A stretch of 64,000 bases of DNA, taken from Salipaludibacillus sp. LMS25 (lineage in GTDB: Bacteria; Bacillota; Bacilli; Bacillales; Salisediminibacteriaceae). The notes below the pieces were generated by a model. The model ran no database searches and had not been told where the DNA came from. It saw nothing but the letters and a program-made list of their open reading frames with translations. The stretch is from NCBI RefSeq assembly GCF_024362805.1, contig NZ_CP093299.1, positions 4,000,001-4,064,000 on the forward strand, given 5' to 3'. Of the stretch, positions 7,419 through 16,967 are shown piece after piece; positions within the stretch are counted from its first letter, which is position 1; each line of letters starts with the position of its first letter. The position numbers and the translations under genes were made by a program.

Positions 7419-9092
7419 ATGGAAAAAGTCAAATGTGAGTGTGGGCACGTAAACCCTTATGGGACTTATTTATGCGAATCCTGTGGAAAGCCATTGTTGG
7501 AAGACACGAGTAAACTTGCAAATATGCGTTATGAAGGGGTAGCTCGCCGTTCGCAAACGTATCGGAAAACAATGGTGGATAAAATATGGAATTTCTTTTC
7601 TTCTGTAAAAGTAGGTATTTGGATAATAGTCGTTATCTTATTAGCATCATCGTTAGGAACTATTTTTCCTCAAGAGATGTACATACCACCTGGGCAAAAC
7701 CCCACCGTTTATTACGAGCAGGAGTATGGTATTTTAGGAAAGCTCTATTATCAGTTAGGCTTTCATAACCTTTATCGATCGTGGTGGTATATCTTACTTA
7801 TTGCATCACTGGGTATTTCGCTTGTTATATGCAGCCTTGATCGCGTCGTGCCTCTATATAGGGCTTTAAAAACACAACGTGTGACGCGACACGAAGGCTT
7901 TTTAAAGCGACAGCGCCTTTTTCTTGAAGTAAACTCAATAAGCAATATTAGTGAAGAACTAACGAAGGCTGAAAAAATCCTTAAAGACAGACGTTATAAA
8001 GTTCGTAAAGAGAACGGTAACATTCTGGCAGAAAAAGGGCGTTTTTCCCGCTGGGGGCCTTATGTCAATCATATTGGTCTCATTATTTTTCTTGTCGGTG
8101 GTATGTTACGTTTTTTTCCTGGCATGTACTTGGATGAGTACATTTGGGTCCGTGAAGGTGAAGAAGAAGTCATTAATGGGACTGATGGCGAGTACTTTTT
8201 AAGAAACAATGAATTCATTATTGACTTATATGATGAAGAAGAAGAGGAACATTATGCTGAAGCCATTGAACGAGCTGGGGGGACCATCGTTAGAAATTAT
8301 CAAACGAATGCCACATTATTAAAACGTACTAATGAAGGAACCGTTGGCAGTGAAACAGAGCTTGAAGAAGTGAAGGAAGCTGAGATTCGTGTTAATCAAC
8401 CGCTTACATTTGATGGGTTTTCACTTTATCAGGTGGACTACAAGTTAAATGAATTATCAACGTTTACATTTAGATTAGAAAGTGAAACGGTAGATGACGA
8501 CTTATCAGACATGGAATTTGTAGTGAATTTGAATGATCCACAAAAGGTGTATGAATTTGATAATGGTTACAGGATTGAAATTAGAGAGTATTTTCCAAAT
8601 TTTACGTTTAATGAAAACAGGGAGCCGACGACTATTAATCGTATTCCCGATAATCCAGCTATTGTGTTTGAAGTGTTTACACCAGACATGGATCCAGAGG
8701 AAGAAACAGGAGAACTTAGTTTAATTGGTATCCAAATGAATGAACATTTAAACCCTGATGGCGACGCCCATGACCATACAATCCGTTTTACAAATGCTGA
8801 GATGGTAGACGTAACAGGACTAACCGTGAGGAAAGACAATACGTTGCCGTTTATAATTGTTGGTGGGATTATATTCATGATCGGGCTTGTCCAAGGGTCA
8901 TATTGGTTTCATAGACGTATATGGTTGCAAGAACGTGATGGCATATTGTTAGTTGCTGGGCATGCCAATAAAAACTGGCATGGTTTGAAGAAAGACTTTC
9001 ATTATCTGTCAGAACATACAGAGATTGATATGCCGCTTGATCAAACAGAAGCGATGACATCTGAGCCCGATAGCCAAAAAGGAGGAGAGTGA
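7419..9092 (+). CDS. resB: Cytochrome c biogenesis protein ResB
   Basis: A 557-residue membrane protein (B. subtilis ResB 542). It begins with a small zinc-ribbon-like motif (Cys6, Cys8, Cys19, Cys22) that is also present in B. subtilis ResB. Membrane helices lie near residues 65-85, 120-142 and 213-233, with a large external domain and a final helix near 480-500. With ResC it forms the system II haem export and ligation complex. The external domain (about 240-470) is strongly acidic, including a DEEEEEH stretch, as expected for a salt- or alkali-adapted host. ATG follows GGGGGATTAAT. Confidence 0.95.
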   Translation: MEKVKCECGHVNPYGTYLCESCGKPLLEDTSKLANMRYEGVARRSQTYRKTMVDKIWNFFSSVKVGIWIIVVILLASSLGTIFPQEMYIPPGQNPTVYYEQEYGILGKLYYQLGFHNLYRSWWYILLIASLGISLVICSLDRVVPLYRALKTQRVTRHEGFLKRQRLFLEVNSISNISEELTKAEKILKDRRYKVRKENGNILAEKGRFSRWGPYVNHIGLIIFLVGGMLRFFPGMYLDEYIWVREGEEEVINGTDGEYFLRNNEFIIDLYDEEEEEHYAEAIERAGGTIVRNYQTNATLLKRTNEGTVGSETELEEVKEAEIRVNQPLTFDGFSLYQVDYKLNELSTFTFRLESETVDDDLSDMEFVVNLNDPQKVYEFDNGYRIEIREYFPNFTFNENREPTTINRIPDNPAIVFEVFTPDMDPEEETGELSLIGIQMNEHLNPDGDAHDHTIRFTNAEMVDVTGLTVRKDNTLPFIIVGGIIFMIGLVQGSYWFHRRIWLQERDGILLVAGHANKNWHGLKKDFHYLSEHTEIDMPLDQTEAMTSEPDSQKGGE

Positions 9093-9096
9093 CTCT

Positions 9097-10281
9097 ATGT
9101 TTCAACTAAGTATGAATATGTTATACACAGCGTTTTTCTTCTTTTTACTTGCTACTATTTTTTTCGCCGTATCGATAACAGGAAAGAAATTTAAAAATCG
9201 ACAAGGTCAAGAACATAATAGATCTGCCTTAATCGGTTATATCCTTGCAGTTGGCGGACTTGTCTTTTCTTTAACTTATTTTATTACCCGCTGGATAGCA
9301 GTAGGCTATGCACCAGTAAGTAATATGTTTGAATATACAACCGCTTTAGGTATTGCCCTCTCGCTAGCTTTTGTCATCATTTACCCGATTTATAAAATTA
9401 ACTTTTTAGGTTTATTTACAATGCCTGTGGCCATGTTAATTATTGCATACGCCTCGCTGTTCCCCACTGAAAAGCAGGCACTCATTGCAGCATTGCAATC
9501 GCAATGGTTAACAATACATGTTATTACAACCGTTATTGGACAAGGGATATTAGCTATTGGATTTGCTGCTGGTCTTTTATATTTAGTGCGGGTAATTGAT
9601 TTTACTAAAGCCTCTAAAAAAGTAAAAGGCGTCGAGTTTATCATGTTCTCATTAATAGCTGTGTTAGCGTATGTGTTGGTGAATATCGGATTTGGATTAG
9701 CTGATTATGAAGCTGTTTTTACGTATGTGGACGAGCAAGAAAATGTAGCAGAAATGACCTATCATGTGCCACCTCTTATTGGACCTCATGAAGGAGAACG
9801 CATTTCTGATCAAGGCATGGACCCACTTATCTCTACACCTGCTAATATTAGGAGTGGAGGTGTTAATATGGTTGTTTGGTCAGTATTAACAGGGCTAATG
9901 GCATATTGGCTACTACGGTTAGTTCTTCGTAAGCCACTTGGTGCGGTCCTTCAGCCCATAGTGAAAAATGTGAACCCTCAATTAGTGGATGAAATTAGTT
10001 ATCGAGCGATTGCCATTGGTTTTCCTATATTTACACTTGGCGGGCTGATTTTTGCGATGATTTGGGCGCAAATTGCTTGGACAAGATTTTGGGGATGGGA
10101 CCCAAAAGAAGTATGGGCGCTTATTACATTTTTATTTTACGCCGCTTACTTGCATTTGCGATTATCACGGGGGTGGCATGGAGAAAAGAGTGCTTGGCTG
10201 TGTGTGGTAGGCTTTGCTCTTATTATGTTTAACCTAGTATTTGTTAACCTTGTTATTTCCGGATTGCATTCATACGCCTAG
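9097..10281 (+). CDS. resC: Cytochrome c biogenesis protein ResC (CcsA type)
   Basis: A 394-residue polytopic membrane protein. The haem-binding WWD motif is seen as WGWDPKEVW at 332-340, and flanking histidines lie in YLHLRLSRGWHG and ITVIG-like helices. It partners ResB in transporting haem and attaching it to apocytochrome c. It starts 4 bases after resB with a GGAGGAGAG ribosome site. The operon ends at a strong terminator at 10290. Confidence 0.96.
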   Translation: MFQLSMNMLYTAFFFFLLATIFFAVSITGKKFKNRQGQEHNRSALIGYILAVGGLVFSLTYFITRWIAVGYAPVSNMFEYTTALGIALSLAFVIIYPIYKINFLGLFTMPVAMLIIAYASLFPTEKQALIAALQSQWLTIHVITTVIGQGILAIGFAAGLLYLVRVIDFTKASKKVKGVEFIMFSLIAVLAYVLVNIGFGLADYEAVFTYVDEQENVAEMTYHVPPLIGPHEGERISDQGMDPLISTPANIRSGGVNMVVWSVLTGLMAYWLLRLVLRKPLGAVLQPIVKNVNPQLVDEISYRAIAIGFPIFTLGGLIFAMIWAQIAWTRFWGWDPKEVWALITFLFYAAYLHLRLSRGWHGEKSAWLCVVGFALIMFNLVFVNLVISGLHSYA

Positions 10282-10289
10282 CCACTGAT

Positions 10290-10325
10290 GGCCTGCTCTT
10301 AACTGAGAGCGGGCCTTGTGTTAGT
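10290..10325 (+). terminator. Terminator after resABC
   Basis: Ten-base-pair stem (10290-10299 with 10306-10315, one G-T pair), loop TAACTG, then TTGTGTTAGTCTT. It separates resABC from resDE, which must therefore have its own promoter in 10326-10457. A smaller CCACA/TGTGG hairpin lies at 10420-10434. Confidence 0.75.
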
Positions 10326-10457
10326 CTTATGAAAGAGTATACACGCAGTGCCATGAAAATGTTACAATAAATTGTGAACAAAAGTGGACGGAAGGTCCTG
10401 ATAACTGTAAAGAGTTAAACCACAGAAATTGTGGCTTAAGCTTAAGGGGGATTAAAT

Positions 10458-11174
10458 ATGGCAAACGAAGCAAAAATATTAGTTGTTGATGATGAAGAGC
10501 GTATAAGAAGGTTGCTGAAAATGTATCTAGAGCGGGAAGAATATGATGTTGATGATGCAGAAAATGGAGAAAAGGCTCTCAGAATGGCTTTAGATACGGA
10601 CTATGACTTAATTGTCTTAGATTTAATGATGCCGGGTATTGATGGTATTGAAGTATGTGAAGAGATAAGGAAGCAGAAAGCAACACCGATTATCATGTTG
10701 ACTGCAAAAGGTGAAGAAACAAACCGAGTTCAAGGCTTTGAAGCGGGAACGGACGATTATATAGTGAAGCCGTTTAGTCCCCGTGAAGTGGTGCTCCGTG
10801 TCAAGGCGCTATTACGCAGGGCATCTTCCACCAAATTTTTGCAAACGGAAACGACGACAAAAGATGTCCTTGTGTTTCCTCACTTAACAATTGATAATGA
10901 TGCACATAGAGTGACCGCAGATGGCAATCATATTAATTTAACACCTAAAGAATATGAATTGTTACATTACCTCGCTCAAGCACCTGACAAAGTGTTTGCA
11001 AGGGAGCAGTTACTGAAAGATGTGTGGAATTATGAGTTTTTTGGAGACCTTAGAACAGTCGATACTCATATTAAACGCCTCCGTGAAAAATTGAATAAAA
11101 TGTCACCTGAGGCTGCGAACATGATCTCCACTGTTTGGGGAGTGGGGTATAAATTTGAGGCAGTGAAAGACTAA
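10458..11174 (+). CDS. resD: Response regulator ResD
   Basis: A 238-residue OmpR-type regulator. The receiver domain has the acidic pair Asp10/Asp11, phospho-acceptor Asp55 (LIVLDLMMPG), and Lys104 in IVKPF. The C-terminal winged helix contains LTPKEYELLHYLAQ and VDTHIKRLREKL. ResD controls aerobic and anaerobic respiration genes, including cytochrome maturation. GGGGGATTAAAT precedes the ATG. Its stop overlaps the resE start (TAATG). Confidence 0.96.
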   Translation: MANEAKILVVDDEERIRRLLKMYLEREEYDVDDAENGEKALRMALDTDYDLIVLDLMMPGIDGIEVCEEIRKQKATPIIMLTAKGEETNRVQGFEAGTDDYIVKPFSPREVVLRVKALLRRASSTKFLQTETTTKDVLVFPHLTIDNDAHRVTADGNHINLTPKEYELLHYLAQAPDKVFAREQLLKDVWNYEFFGDLRTVDTHIKRLREKLNKMSPEAANMISTVWGVGYKFEAVKD

Positions 11175-12964
11175 TGTTTTTTTGGCGAAGCGTCGTAGGG
11201 AAATTGTGGTTTACAATACTCCTTCTCGTCTCGGTTGTGCTTGTCATCCTTACCGTGTTACTTCTGCAATATTTCGAACGGTTTCATACTGATCAAGCTG
11301 AAAGTGAACTTATGAACCATGCCCATTTAATTGTCTCGTTATTAGAAGAAGAAGGTGTGGATGAATCTGCACTTGCTATGAGCCGAAATATTTCCGCTAC
11401 TTATGATACTGAGGCGTTAATTATTCGAAATGAGGAGGAGTATTGGTATACAACAGAGGGTGGCTCCTATGACATGCCTATTTCAATCTTCTATGAAGAT
11501 AATATGTTATCACGAGTAATGGCGTTTCAAGAAACCATCGTTACAGAATCGGATTATACCTTCCCAGTAAGAGGAGAGCAAATAAGTGAAGAAATGATGG
11601 TTGTAGGGCTTCCTGTTAAGTTTAATAATGATGAGTATGGGGCACTCTTTATGTATCAATCACTAGATGTGGTGGAGGAAGCTTCAAATCAGACGAAGAA
11701 TATCATTTATTTATCTGCAGGAATTGCCATTATTTTAACAACTGTTTTTGCCTTTTTCTTGACGACGCGAATTACAGCACCGCTTAGAAAAATGCGAAAA
11801 GCATCTTTAGAAGTTGCCAAAGGAAACTTTGACACGAAAGTTCCGATTCTAACTACGGACGAAATAGGTTTACTTGCTATCGCGTTCAATCGAATGGCAA
11901 GAGCACTTAATACGAATTTAAATGCACTAAACCAAGAGAAAGAGCAATTGTCAAGAATATTAAGTTCTATGGCAGATGGGGTTATTACGTTAGACAGAGA
12001 CGGGGAAGTGATGGTAACAAATCCGCCTGCTAATGAGTTTATTGGCTTCTGGCTATATGAACAAGGTTATGAAGTTGAAGAATCGGGTCACCTTCCTGAA
12101 GAGCTTCAATCCTTATTTGAAAAAGTAGTGACTGAAGAAATGGAACAGATGGGTGAGGTAGATGTACAAGGGAGAAGCTGGGTCATTTTAATGACGCCAT
12201 TGTATGATCACGAACATGTGAGAGGGGCAGTGGCCGTTCTTCGTGATATGACCGAAGAACGCATGCATGATAAATTACGAAAAGATTTTATCGCCAACGT
12301 ATCTCATGAACTCCGCACGCCTATCTCTATGTTACAGGGCTATAGTGAAGCAATCATTGACGATATAGCAGGAAATGAAGAAGAAAAAAGAGAACTGGCG
12401 CAAATTATTTATGATGAATCATTGAGAATGGGCCGTCTTGTTAATGAGCTGCTTGACTTGGCTCGTATGGAAGCTGGCCATATTCAGTTAACAATAGAAG
12501 AGCTCGATATAGAAACATTGGCAAGAAAAATGCTTCGTAAATTCCAAGGCGTAGCAAAAGAACATACTGTGAAGCTAGAAGGGGATATACAGCCCATTGA
12601 AAAAACACTGATGGCTGATTCTGACAGGCTAGAGCAGATTTTAACCAACCTTATAGACAATGCCATACGCCATACACCAGAGGCTGGTACCGTCACATTA
12701 AAGGTAGAAGCCTTTCATAATGGCATTAAATTAGAAGTAGAAGATACAGGAGCTGGCATTCCAGAAGAAGATTTACCTTTTGTTTTTGAACGCTTTTATA
12801 AAGCAGATAAAGCACGAACACGTGGAAGATCAGGGACAGGCTTAGGCCTGGCTATCGTTAAAAATATTGTAGAAGCACATAAGGGGAAAGTATCAGCTCA
12901 TAGTAAAGTTAATGAGGGGACAACCTTTTCTGTCTATTTACCTTACATTTCCTCTGATATATGA
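11174..12964 (+). CDS. resE: Sensor histidine kinase ResE
   Basis: A 596-residue membrane kinase. Helices at about 10-33 and 177-196 flank an extracytoplasmic sensor region; HAMP (about 197-250), PAS (about 258-360), the dimerisation domain with His378 in NVSHELRTP, and an ATPase domain (NLIDNAIRHTP, EDTGAGIP, GTGLGLAIVK) follow. It phosphorylates ResD in response to redox or respiratory state. The start overlaps resD by one base, so the pair is co-translated. Length is close to B. subtilis ResE (589). Confidence 0.96.
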   Translation: MFFWRSVVGKLWFTILLLVSVVLVILTVLLLQYFERFHTDQAESELMNHAHLIVSLLEEEGVDESALAMSRNISATYDTEALIIRNEEEYWYTTEGGSYDMPISIFYEDNMLSRVMAFQETIVTESDYTFPVRGEQISEEMMVVGLPVKFNNDEYGALFMYQSLDVVEEASNQTKNIIYLSAGIAIILTTVFAFFLTTRITAPLRKMRKASLEVAKGNFDTKVPILTTDEIGLLAIAFNRMARALNTNLNALNQEKEQLSRILSSMADGVITLDRDGEVMVTNPPANEFIGFWLYEQGYEVEESGHLPEELQSLFEKVVTEEMEQMGEVDVQGRSWVILMTPLYDHEHVRGAVAVLRDMTEERMHDKLRKDFIANVSHELRTPISMLQGYSEAIIDDIAGNEEEKRELAQIIYDESLRMGRLVNELLDLARMEAGHIQLTIEELDIETLARKMLRKFQGVAKEHTVKLEGDIQPIEKTLMADSDRLEQILTNLIDNAIRHTPEAGTVTLKVEAFHNGIKLEVEDTGAGIPEEDLPFVFERFYKADKARTRGRSGTGLGLAIVKNIVEAHKGKVSAHSKVNEGTTFSVYLPYISSDI

Positions 12965-13015
12965 AGATTATCGTGAATAATCTTGTTTCATACGTAACAA
13001 GTAATAAACATAAAT

Positions 13016-13060
13016 AAAAACAATCCACTCTACTGTTAGTTCGGATGGATTGTTTTTATC
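13016..13060 (+). terminator. Terminator after resDE
   Basis: AAAAACAATCCA (13016-13027) pairs with TGGATTGTTTTT (13046-13057), with the T-tract forming the end of the stem. An additional short AT-rich palindrome (AAGATTAT/ATAATCTT) lies at 12964-12984. Confidence 0.7.
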
Positions 13061-13085
13061 TAAAGTTAACGGAGGGCGATAGCGA

Positions 13086-13116
13086 TGTCACCAATACAGG
13101 TGGCACATTTTTGTCG
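13086..13116 (+). terminator. Second terminator-like hairpin downstream of resE
   Basis: TGTCACC (13086-13092) pairs with GGTGGCA (13099-13105, one G-T pair) around AATACA, followed by CATTTTTG. It may back up the resDE terminator; it does not fit the minus-strand end of moaB as well. Confidence 0.5.
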
Positions 13117-13160
13117 TTATGTATGATGAGAAAAACAGACGTGTTAAAAGTGCAGTAAAC

Positions 13161-13676
13161 TTATTTCCTATCTTTATAAATTTCTCGCATGAGGTGGGGT
13201 AATTCAGGAATGATTAGTTTTTCCATAGCTAGCTGAACAGCACCACTAGAGCCAGGAGTGGAAAAGATAGCCGTACAACCTCTTATACCAGCTGTAGCTC
13301 TACTTAGCATAGCGGCAGGGCCAATATCTAACTCATAACTTAAATAGCGGAATAATTCTCCGAATCCAGATATCTCTTTGTCAAGCATATGTTTAACAGC
13401 TTCAAAAGTTGTATCTCTCAATGCTAATCCAGTTCCGCCATTAATTAATAAAGCTTCAACCTCTTTATCTTGATCAGCCAACAGGATGTATTCTTGAATT
13501 TTCGTGAAATCATCTTTTATAATATCATGCTTTAGTACACGATGTCCGGCATTTTGAAGCGTTTTAGACATGAGATGTCCGCTTTTATCTGTTTCGATCG
13601 TCCGAGTATCGGAGACTGTCAAAACGCTACAGTTAACAGAATGTGGCGCTTCTTGTTTATGTTCAGTCACACTCAT
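13161..13676 (-). CDS. moaB: Molybdenum cofactor biosynthesis protein MoaB
   Basis: A 171-residue MogA/MoaB-type protein that acts in molybdopterin adenylylation. Recognisable segments are VSDTRTIETDKSG near residue 22, LINGGTGLALRDTT near 77, and AIFSTPGSSGAVQLAMEKL near 135. It is read from a GGGGAGAG ribosome site four bases before the ATG. It is a single gene, divergent from the adenosyltransferase gene. B. subtilis MoaB has a similar length (about 169). Confidence 0.93.
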   Translation of the reverse strand: MSVTEHKQEAPHSVNCSVLTVSDTRTIETDKSGHLMSKTLQNAGHRVLKHDIIKDDFTKIQEYILLADQDKEVEALLINGGTGLALRDTTFEAVKHMLDKEISGFGELFRYLSYELDIGPAAMLSRATAGIRGCTAIFSTPGSSGAVQLAMEKLIIPELPHLMREIYKDRK

Positions 13677-13791
13677 AAGTCTCTCCCCTTAAATTAAAAA
13701 TGATAGTAGTTATTATTATAACAGTTAGACCAGCTTTAAGTATAAACATACGTTTAATGTTAAGGAAAGAGTAGAGAAGGAGGCAAATCAA

Positions 13792-14337
13792 ATGAAGATT
13801 TATACGAAGCAAGGCGACGAAGGACAGACCCAATTAGTTGGTAAGAGAGTGAAAAAGACACATGGCAGAGTTGAAGCATATGGTACATTGGATGAATTAA
13901 ATAGTTGTATAGGTTTAGCGGTAGTTTATGCCAAGGAGGAAAAGCATGAAGATATTGTAGCTGACTTAACAGCCATTCAACATGAATTATTTGATTTAGG
14001 CGGAGATTTAGCTAACGTGACAAAACAACAAGATTGGAAGATAGATTTACATGCGACAGAGAAACTGGAGAGCTTAATAGATATATACTGGGAGGAGACA
14101 CCACCGATAAAAACATTTATTCTTCCAGGTGGTGGGAGATTAGCTGCTCAACTTCACGTGTGCCGAACAATTACGAGGCGAGCAGAGCGGTTAACGGTTA
14201 ACTTAGACGTAACTAGTATTCCACCAGTAGCCTTGCCATACTTAAATCGACTGTCTGATTACTTTTTTGCTGTGGCTCGGGCTGTGAATGCTCGGAATGG
14301 GACTGAAGACATATTATACGAGCGTGGCAAAGGTTAG
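13792..14337 (+). CDS. Cob(I)yrinic acid a,c-diamide adenosyltransferase, PduO type
   Basis: A 181-residue ATP:cob(I)alamin adenosyltransferase like B. subtilis YvqK, which makes adenosylcobalamin. The N-terminal MKIYTKQGDEGQTQLVGKR, the YGTLDELNSCIGLA helix and the late FILPGGGRLAAQLHVCRTI and RAER motifs are typical of the trimeric PduO family. A GAAGGAGG ribosome site precedes the ATG. No cobalamin genes or riboswitch are adjacent. It ends before a bidirectional terminator. Confidence 0.93.
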   Translation: MKIYTKQGDEGQTQLVGKRVKKTHGRVEAYGTLDELNSCIGLAVVYAKEEKHEDIVADLTAIQHELFDLGGDLANVTKQQDWKIDLHATEKLESLIDIYWEETPPIKTFILPGGGRLAAQLHVCRTITRRAERLTVNLDVTSIPPVALPYLNRLSDYFFAVARAVNARNGTEDILYERGKG

Positions 14338-14361
14338 TACATTTAAAAAAATAATTAAAGA

Positions 14362-14400
14362 ACCGCCTCTTTTAGATTTTTGCTTAAATTAAGAGGCGGC
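14362..14400. terminator. Bidirectional terminator between adenosyltransferase and SurA-like lipoprotein
   Basis: CCGCCTCTT (14363-14371) pairs with AAGAGGCGG (14391-14399). On the minus strand the stem is followed by TTCTTTAATTATTTTTT, the better terminator; the plus side has only a weak T-run. Confidence 0.75.
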
Positions 14401-14408
14401 TTAACCGT

Positions 14409-15170
14409 TTAGATAAGAATTTCGATATCAGCTTGTTCTCGAAGGTCATCTAAATATTGATCTAATTTTAATTCACTTTCAATGTCTTCTTGAATGTCTT
14501 CGAATTCTCCAATTTGAGGGTTCTTCATAGCAATTTCTTCATAATATTCTCTCGCTTCATCTTCGCTAACTGCGTATTGATCTTCTTCGAGATGGGCCAT
14601 CGTTTGAAGCTCTTGAACGCGCTTCATTTGCCGGATATCATCTTTTAATTGCTCTAGCGTGTAATTTTGCATTTTTAACGCCTCTTCAAATTCCTCATCT
14701 TCTTCAAACTGTCCTCGCATTTGATCCAGTTCATCTTCAATTTCCTCATCACTTACCTCGATGTTTTGTGCGTTCGCTTCTTGGTTTAGCAACTCTTGAT
14801 CTACGAGTAAGTCAAGTATATCTTGTTGGAGCTCTTGAATCATTGCCGCATTTTCTTCATCTTCAGGATCCATACCTTGCTGAGCTAAAAGCATTTCATA
14901 CTGAGACATTTGCATCTGTAGTTGTTCCATCGGTATTTCTTCCCCGTTGACAATCGCAATAGGCTCTTCAGGGTCTGCTTGTAGAGTGCCTTCCTCATCC
15001 ATAGCTGTTTCATTACTATTTTCACCATCTTCTGGCACGTTCTCTGTCGTTTCATTCGTATTATTTGTGTCATTTTCTTGATCATCTGTATTGTTTCCGC
15101 CACATGCAGCTAAAACAAGCATTGTAGAAAGTGGGATAGCAAGGAAAGCTTTTTTACTTACACGCTTCAT
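14409..15170 (-). CDS. SurA N-terminal domain lipoprotein (chaperone-like)
   Basis: A 253-residue lipoprotein with a signal peptide ending LVLAAC, then a very acidic, Asn/Thr/Asp/Glu-rich linker and a helical SurA/PrsA-type N-terminal domain (QQDILDLLVDQELLNQEANA near residue 107, then EEALKMQNYTLEQLKDDIRQ). I see no parvulin (PPIC) domain, so it is probably a foldase-like chaperone without isomerase activity. The ATG at 15170 is preferred, nine bases after AAAGG; upstream in-frame ATG and TTG codons are too close to that site. It is a single gene with its own terminator. Confidence 0.8.
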   Translation of the reverse strand: MKRVSKKAFLAIPLSTMLVLAACGGNNTDDQENDTNNTNETTENVPEDGENSNETAMDEEGTLQADPEEPIAIVNGEEIPMEQLQMQMSQYEMLLAQQGMDPEDEENAAMIQELQQDILDLLVDQELLNQEANAQNIEVSDEEIEDELDQMRGQFEEDEEFEEALKMQNYTLEQLKDDIRQMKRVQELQTMAHLEEDQYAVSEDEAREYYEEIAMKNPQIGEFEDIQEDIESELKLDQYLDDLREQADIEILI

Positions 15171-15306
15171 TTTCATCAACCTTTCACTGTTTGTCCTACA
15201 TTGGTTACCAGCTTATCATAGGGAGAATAGTAATTTCAATTTTAAAAATCTATAAAAGTATGGCCTTAAGAGGGGAATGAGTTAAGTTATGTCGATTTCA
15301 CAAAGA

Positions 15307-15340
15307 AAAGCTCTCCAACCGTCAAATGTTGGAGAACTTT
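15307..15340 (-). terminator. serA terminator
   Basis: TCTCCAAC (15312-15319) and GTTGGAGA (15328-15335) form an eight-pair stem. On the minus strand it is followed by GCTTTTCTTTG. Confidence 0.7.
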
Positions 15341-15353
15341 TTATAGAAAAGTA

Positions 15354-16967
15354 TTATAATTCTATGTTTGAAACTGAGACAATGTCGGTGATTTCTTGGA
15401 ATGCTTCAATGACTGTTTCATCACATTCCTTATCAGTAGATAATAACATAATGGCTTTCCCACCTTCGTGTTTCCGCCCCACTTGCATCGTTGCTATGTT
15501 AATATCATGTGTACCAAGTAGTAAACCGACCTTTCCTATGACACCAGGCTGGTCATTATGCTGGATGTATAACGTATGCTTTGCAGGCTGAAAATCAAGT
15601 GAGAACTCATTAATTTGAACAATACGTGGACCGATCTCTTTACTGAAAGTACCGTATATTTCTAGGGTGTTTTTTTCACCAATTATGGTAGCTTTGATAA
15701 AGTTCGAATAACCACGAGATTCACTTTCATGCTTTTCGGCCACTTCTATTTCTCTTTCCTTGGCAATCCAAGAAGCGTTTACTTCATTGACATAGCCATC
15801 TATACGGTGGCGTAAAAAGCCAGCCAAAAAACTTCGGTTAAATAGACCAGTTTCTTGGTGGGAGATTTCACCAGCATAACTAAGTTCAACTTTTTTTACT
15901 GGTTCTCTAAATAATTGGGAGGTGATTTCACCTAGACCTCTCGTTAGTTGTGTAATCGGTGCAAATTTTTCAAATACATCTGCATCTAGGTAAGGTAAGT
16001 TTAATGCATGAGGAGCAGGTTTACCACTCAAATAATCCATTACCTCAACGGCGACTTGGGCTGCCACATTCTTTTGTGCTTCTGTCGTAGAGGCTGCGAT
16101 ATGCGGTGTCGTGATAACCTCATCTAATTCTGTTAAAGGATGGTTTTGGGCAGGTTCCGATTCATAAACATCTACTGCTGCTCCTCTAACATGTCCGCTT
16201 TTTACCGCTTCATATAAAGCGTGCTCGTCAATGATACCGCCTCTAGCGCAGTTTAATAAATAAACGCCAGGTTTTGTTTGTTGCAATGTCTCTTTATTTA
16301 ACAGGCCTTTCGTCTCTTTCGTTAAAGGTGTATGAATGGAAATAAAATCACTTTGTGATAAAAGTTCGTTAAGCTCAACAGGTTTCACATGATGCTTTTC
16401 TGCACGTGATTGGGTTAAAAAAGGGTCGAATGCAAGAATGTTCATGCGGAAAGCGCGAGCACGAGCGGCTAATTCTGCGCCAATTCGACCAAATCCAAGT
16501 ATACCCAGTGTTTTGCCATAAAGCTCAGTTCCTTGGAATTTTTTTCGATCCCATCGGCCCTCCTTCATTGATTGATTTGCCAATGGAATATTCCTTGCAA
16601 GGGAGGTAAGCATAGCGAATGTATGTTCCGCGGTAGAAATTGTATTTCCATCCGGTGCATTTATGACGACGACACCATTTGAAGTAGCCGCTTCCATATC
16701 CACATTATCTACCCCAACACCAGCTCGACCAATAATTTTTAAGCGAGGCATTTTTTCGATTAGCTCTTTCGTCACAGTTGTGGCACTCCTGATCAGAAGG
16801 GCATCTACTTCTTCGAGTGGTGTTGTCGTCGTTGTAACTGATTCGAAAATGACATTCATAAGTGAACTATCAATAACAGGCTTTAAACCATCCTTATCCA
16901 TCTGATCAGAAACAAGGATATTAAATAATTCTTTATCAGTTTTAACTGCTTGCTGTGCGTGTACCAT
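15354..16967 (-). CDS. serA: D-3-phosphoglycerate dehydrogenase
   Basis: A 537-residue enzyme for the first step of serine synthesis (B. subtilis SerA 525). The N-terminal substrate domain has GRAGVGVDNVD; the NAD-binding Rossmann region has LGFGRIGAELAARARAF; the active-site histidine lies in TTPHIAAST; an intervening domain and a C-terminal ACT domain (about 465-537, HNDQPGVIGKVGLLLG) follow. TAGGAGATGGACC gives the ribosome site for the ATG at 16967. The first ten residues extend beyond the usual N-terminus. Transcribed alone, with a 411-base upstream gap. Confidence 0.96.
   Translation of the reverse strand: MVHAQQAVKTDKELFNILVSDQMDKDGLKPVIDSSLMNVIFESVTTTTTPLEEVDALLIRSATTVTKELIEKMPRLKIIGRAGVGVDNVDMEAATSNGVVVINAPDGNTISTAEHTFAMLTSLARNIPLANQSMKEGRWDRKKFQGTELYGKTLGILGFGRIGAELAARARAFRMNILAFDPFLTQSRAEKHHVKPVELNELLSQSDFISIHTPLTKETKGLLNKETLQQTKPGVYLLNCARGGIIDEHALYEAVKSGHVRGAAVDVYESEPAQNHPLTELDEVITTPHIAASTTEAQKNVAAQVAVEVMDYLSGKPAPHALNLPYLDADVFEKFAPITQLTRGLGEITSQLFREPVKKVELSYAGEISHQETGLFNRSFLAGFLRHRIDGYVNEVNASWIAKEREIEVAEKHESESRGYSNFIKATIIGEKNTLEIYGTFSKEIGPRIVQINEFSLDFQPAKHTLYIQHNDQPGVIGKVGLLLGTHDINIATMQVGRKHEGGKAIMLLSTDKECDETVIEAFQEITDIVSVSNIEL

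Noticed and set aside
12964..12984. AAGATTAT/ATAATCTT palindrome at the resE stop
   Set aside because: AT-rich, short and without a T-tract; likely incidental next to the real terminators.
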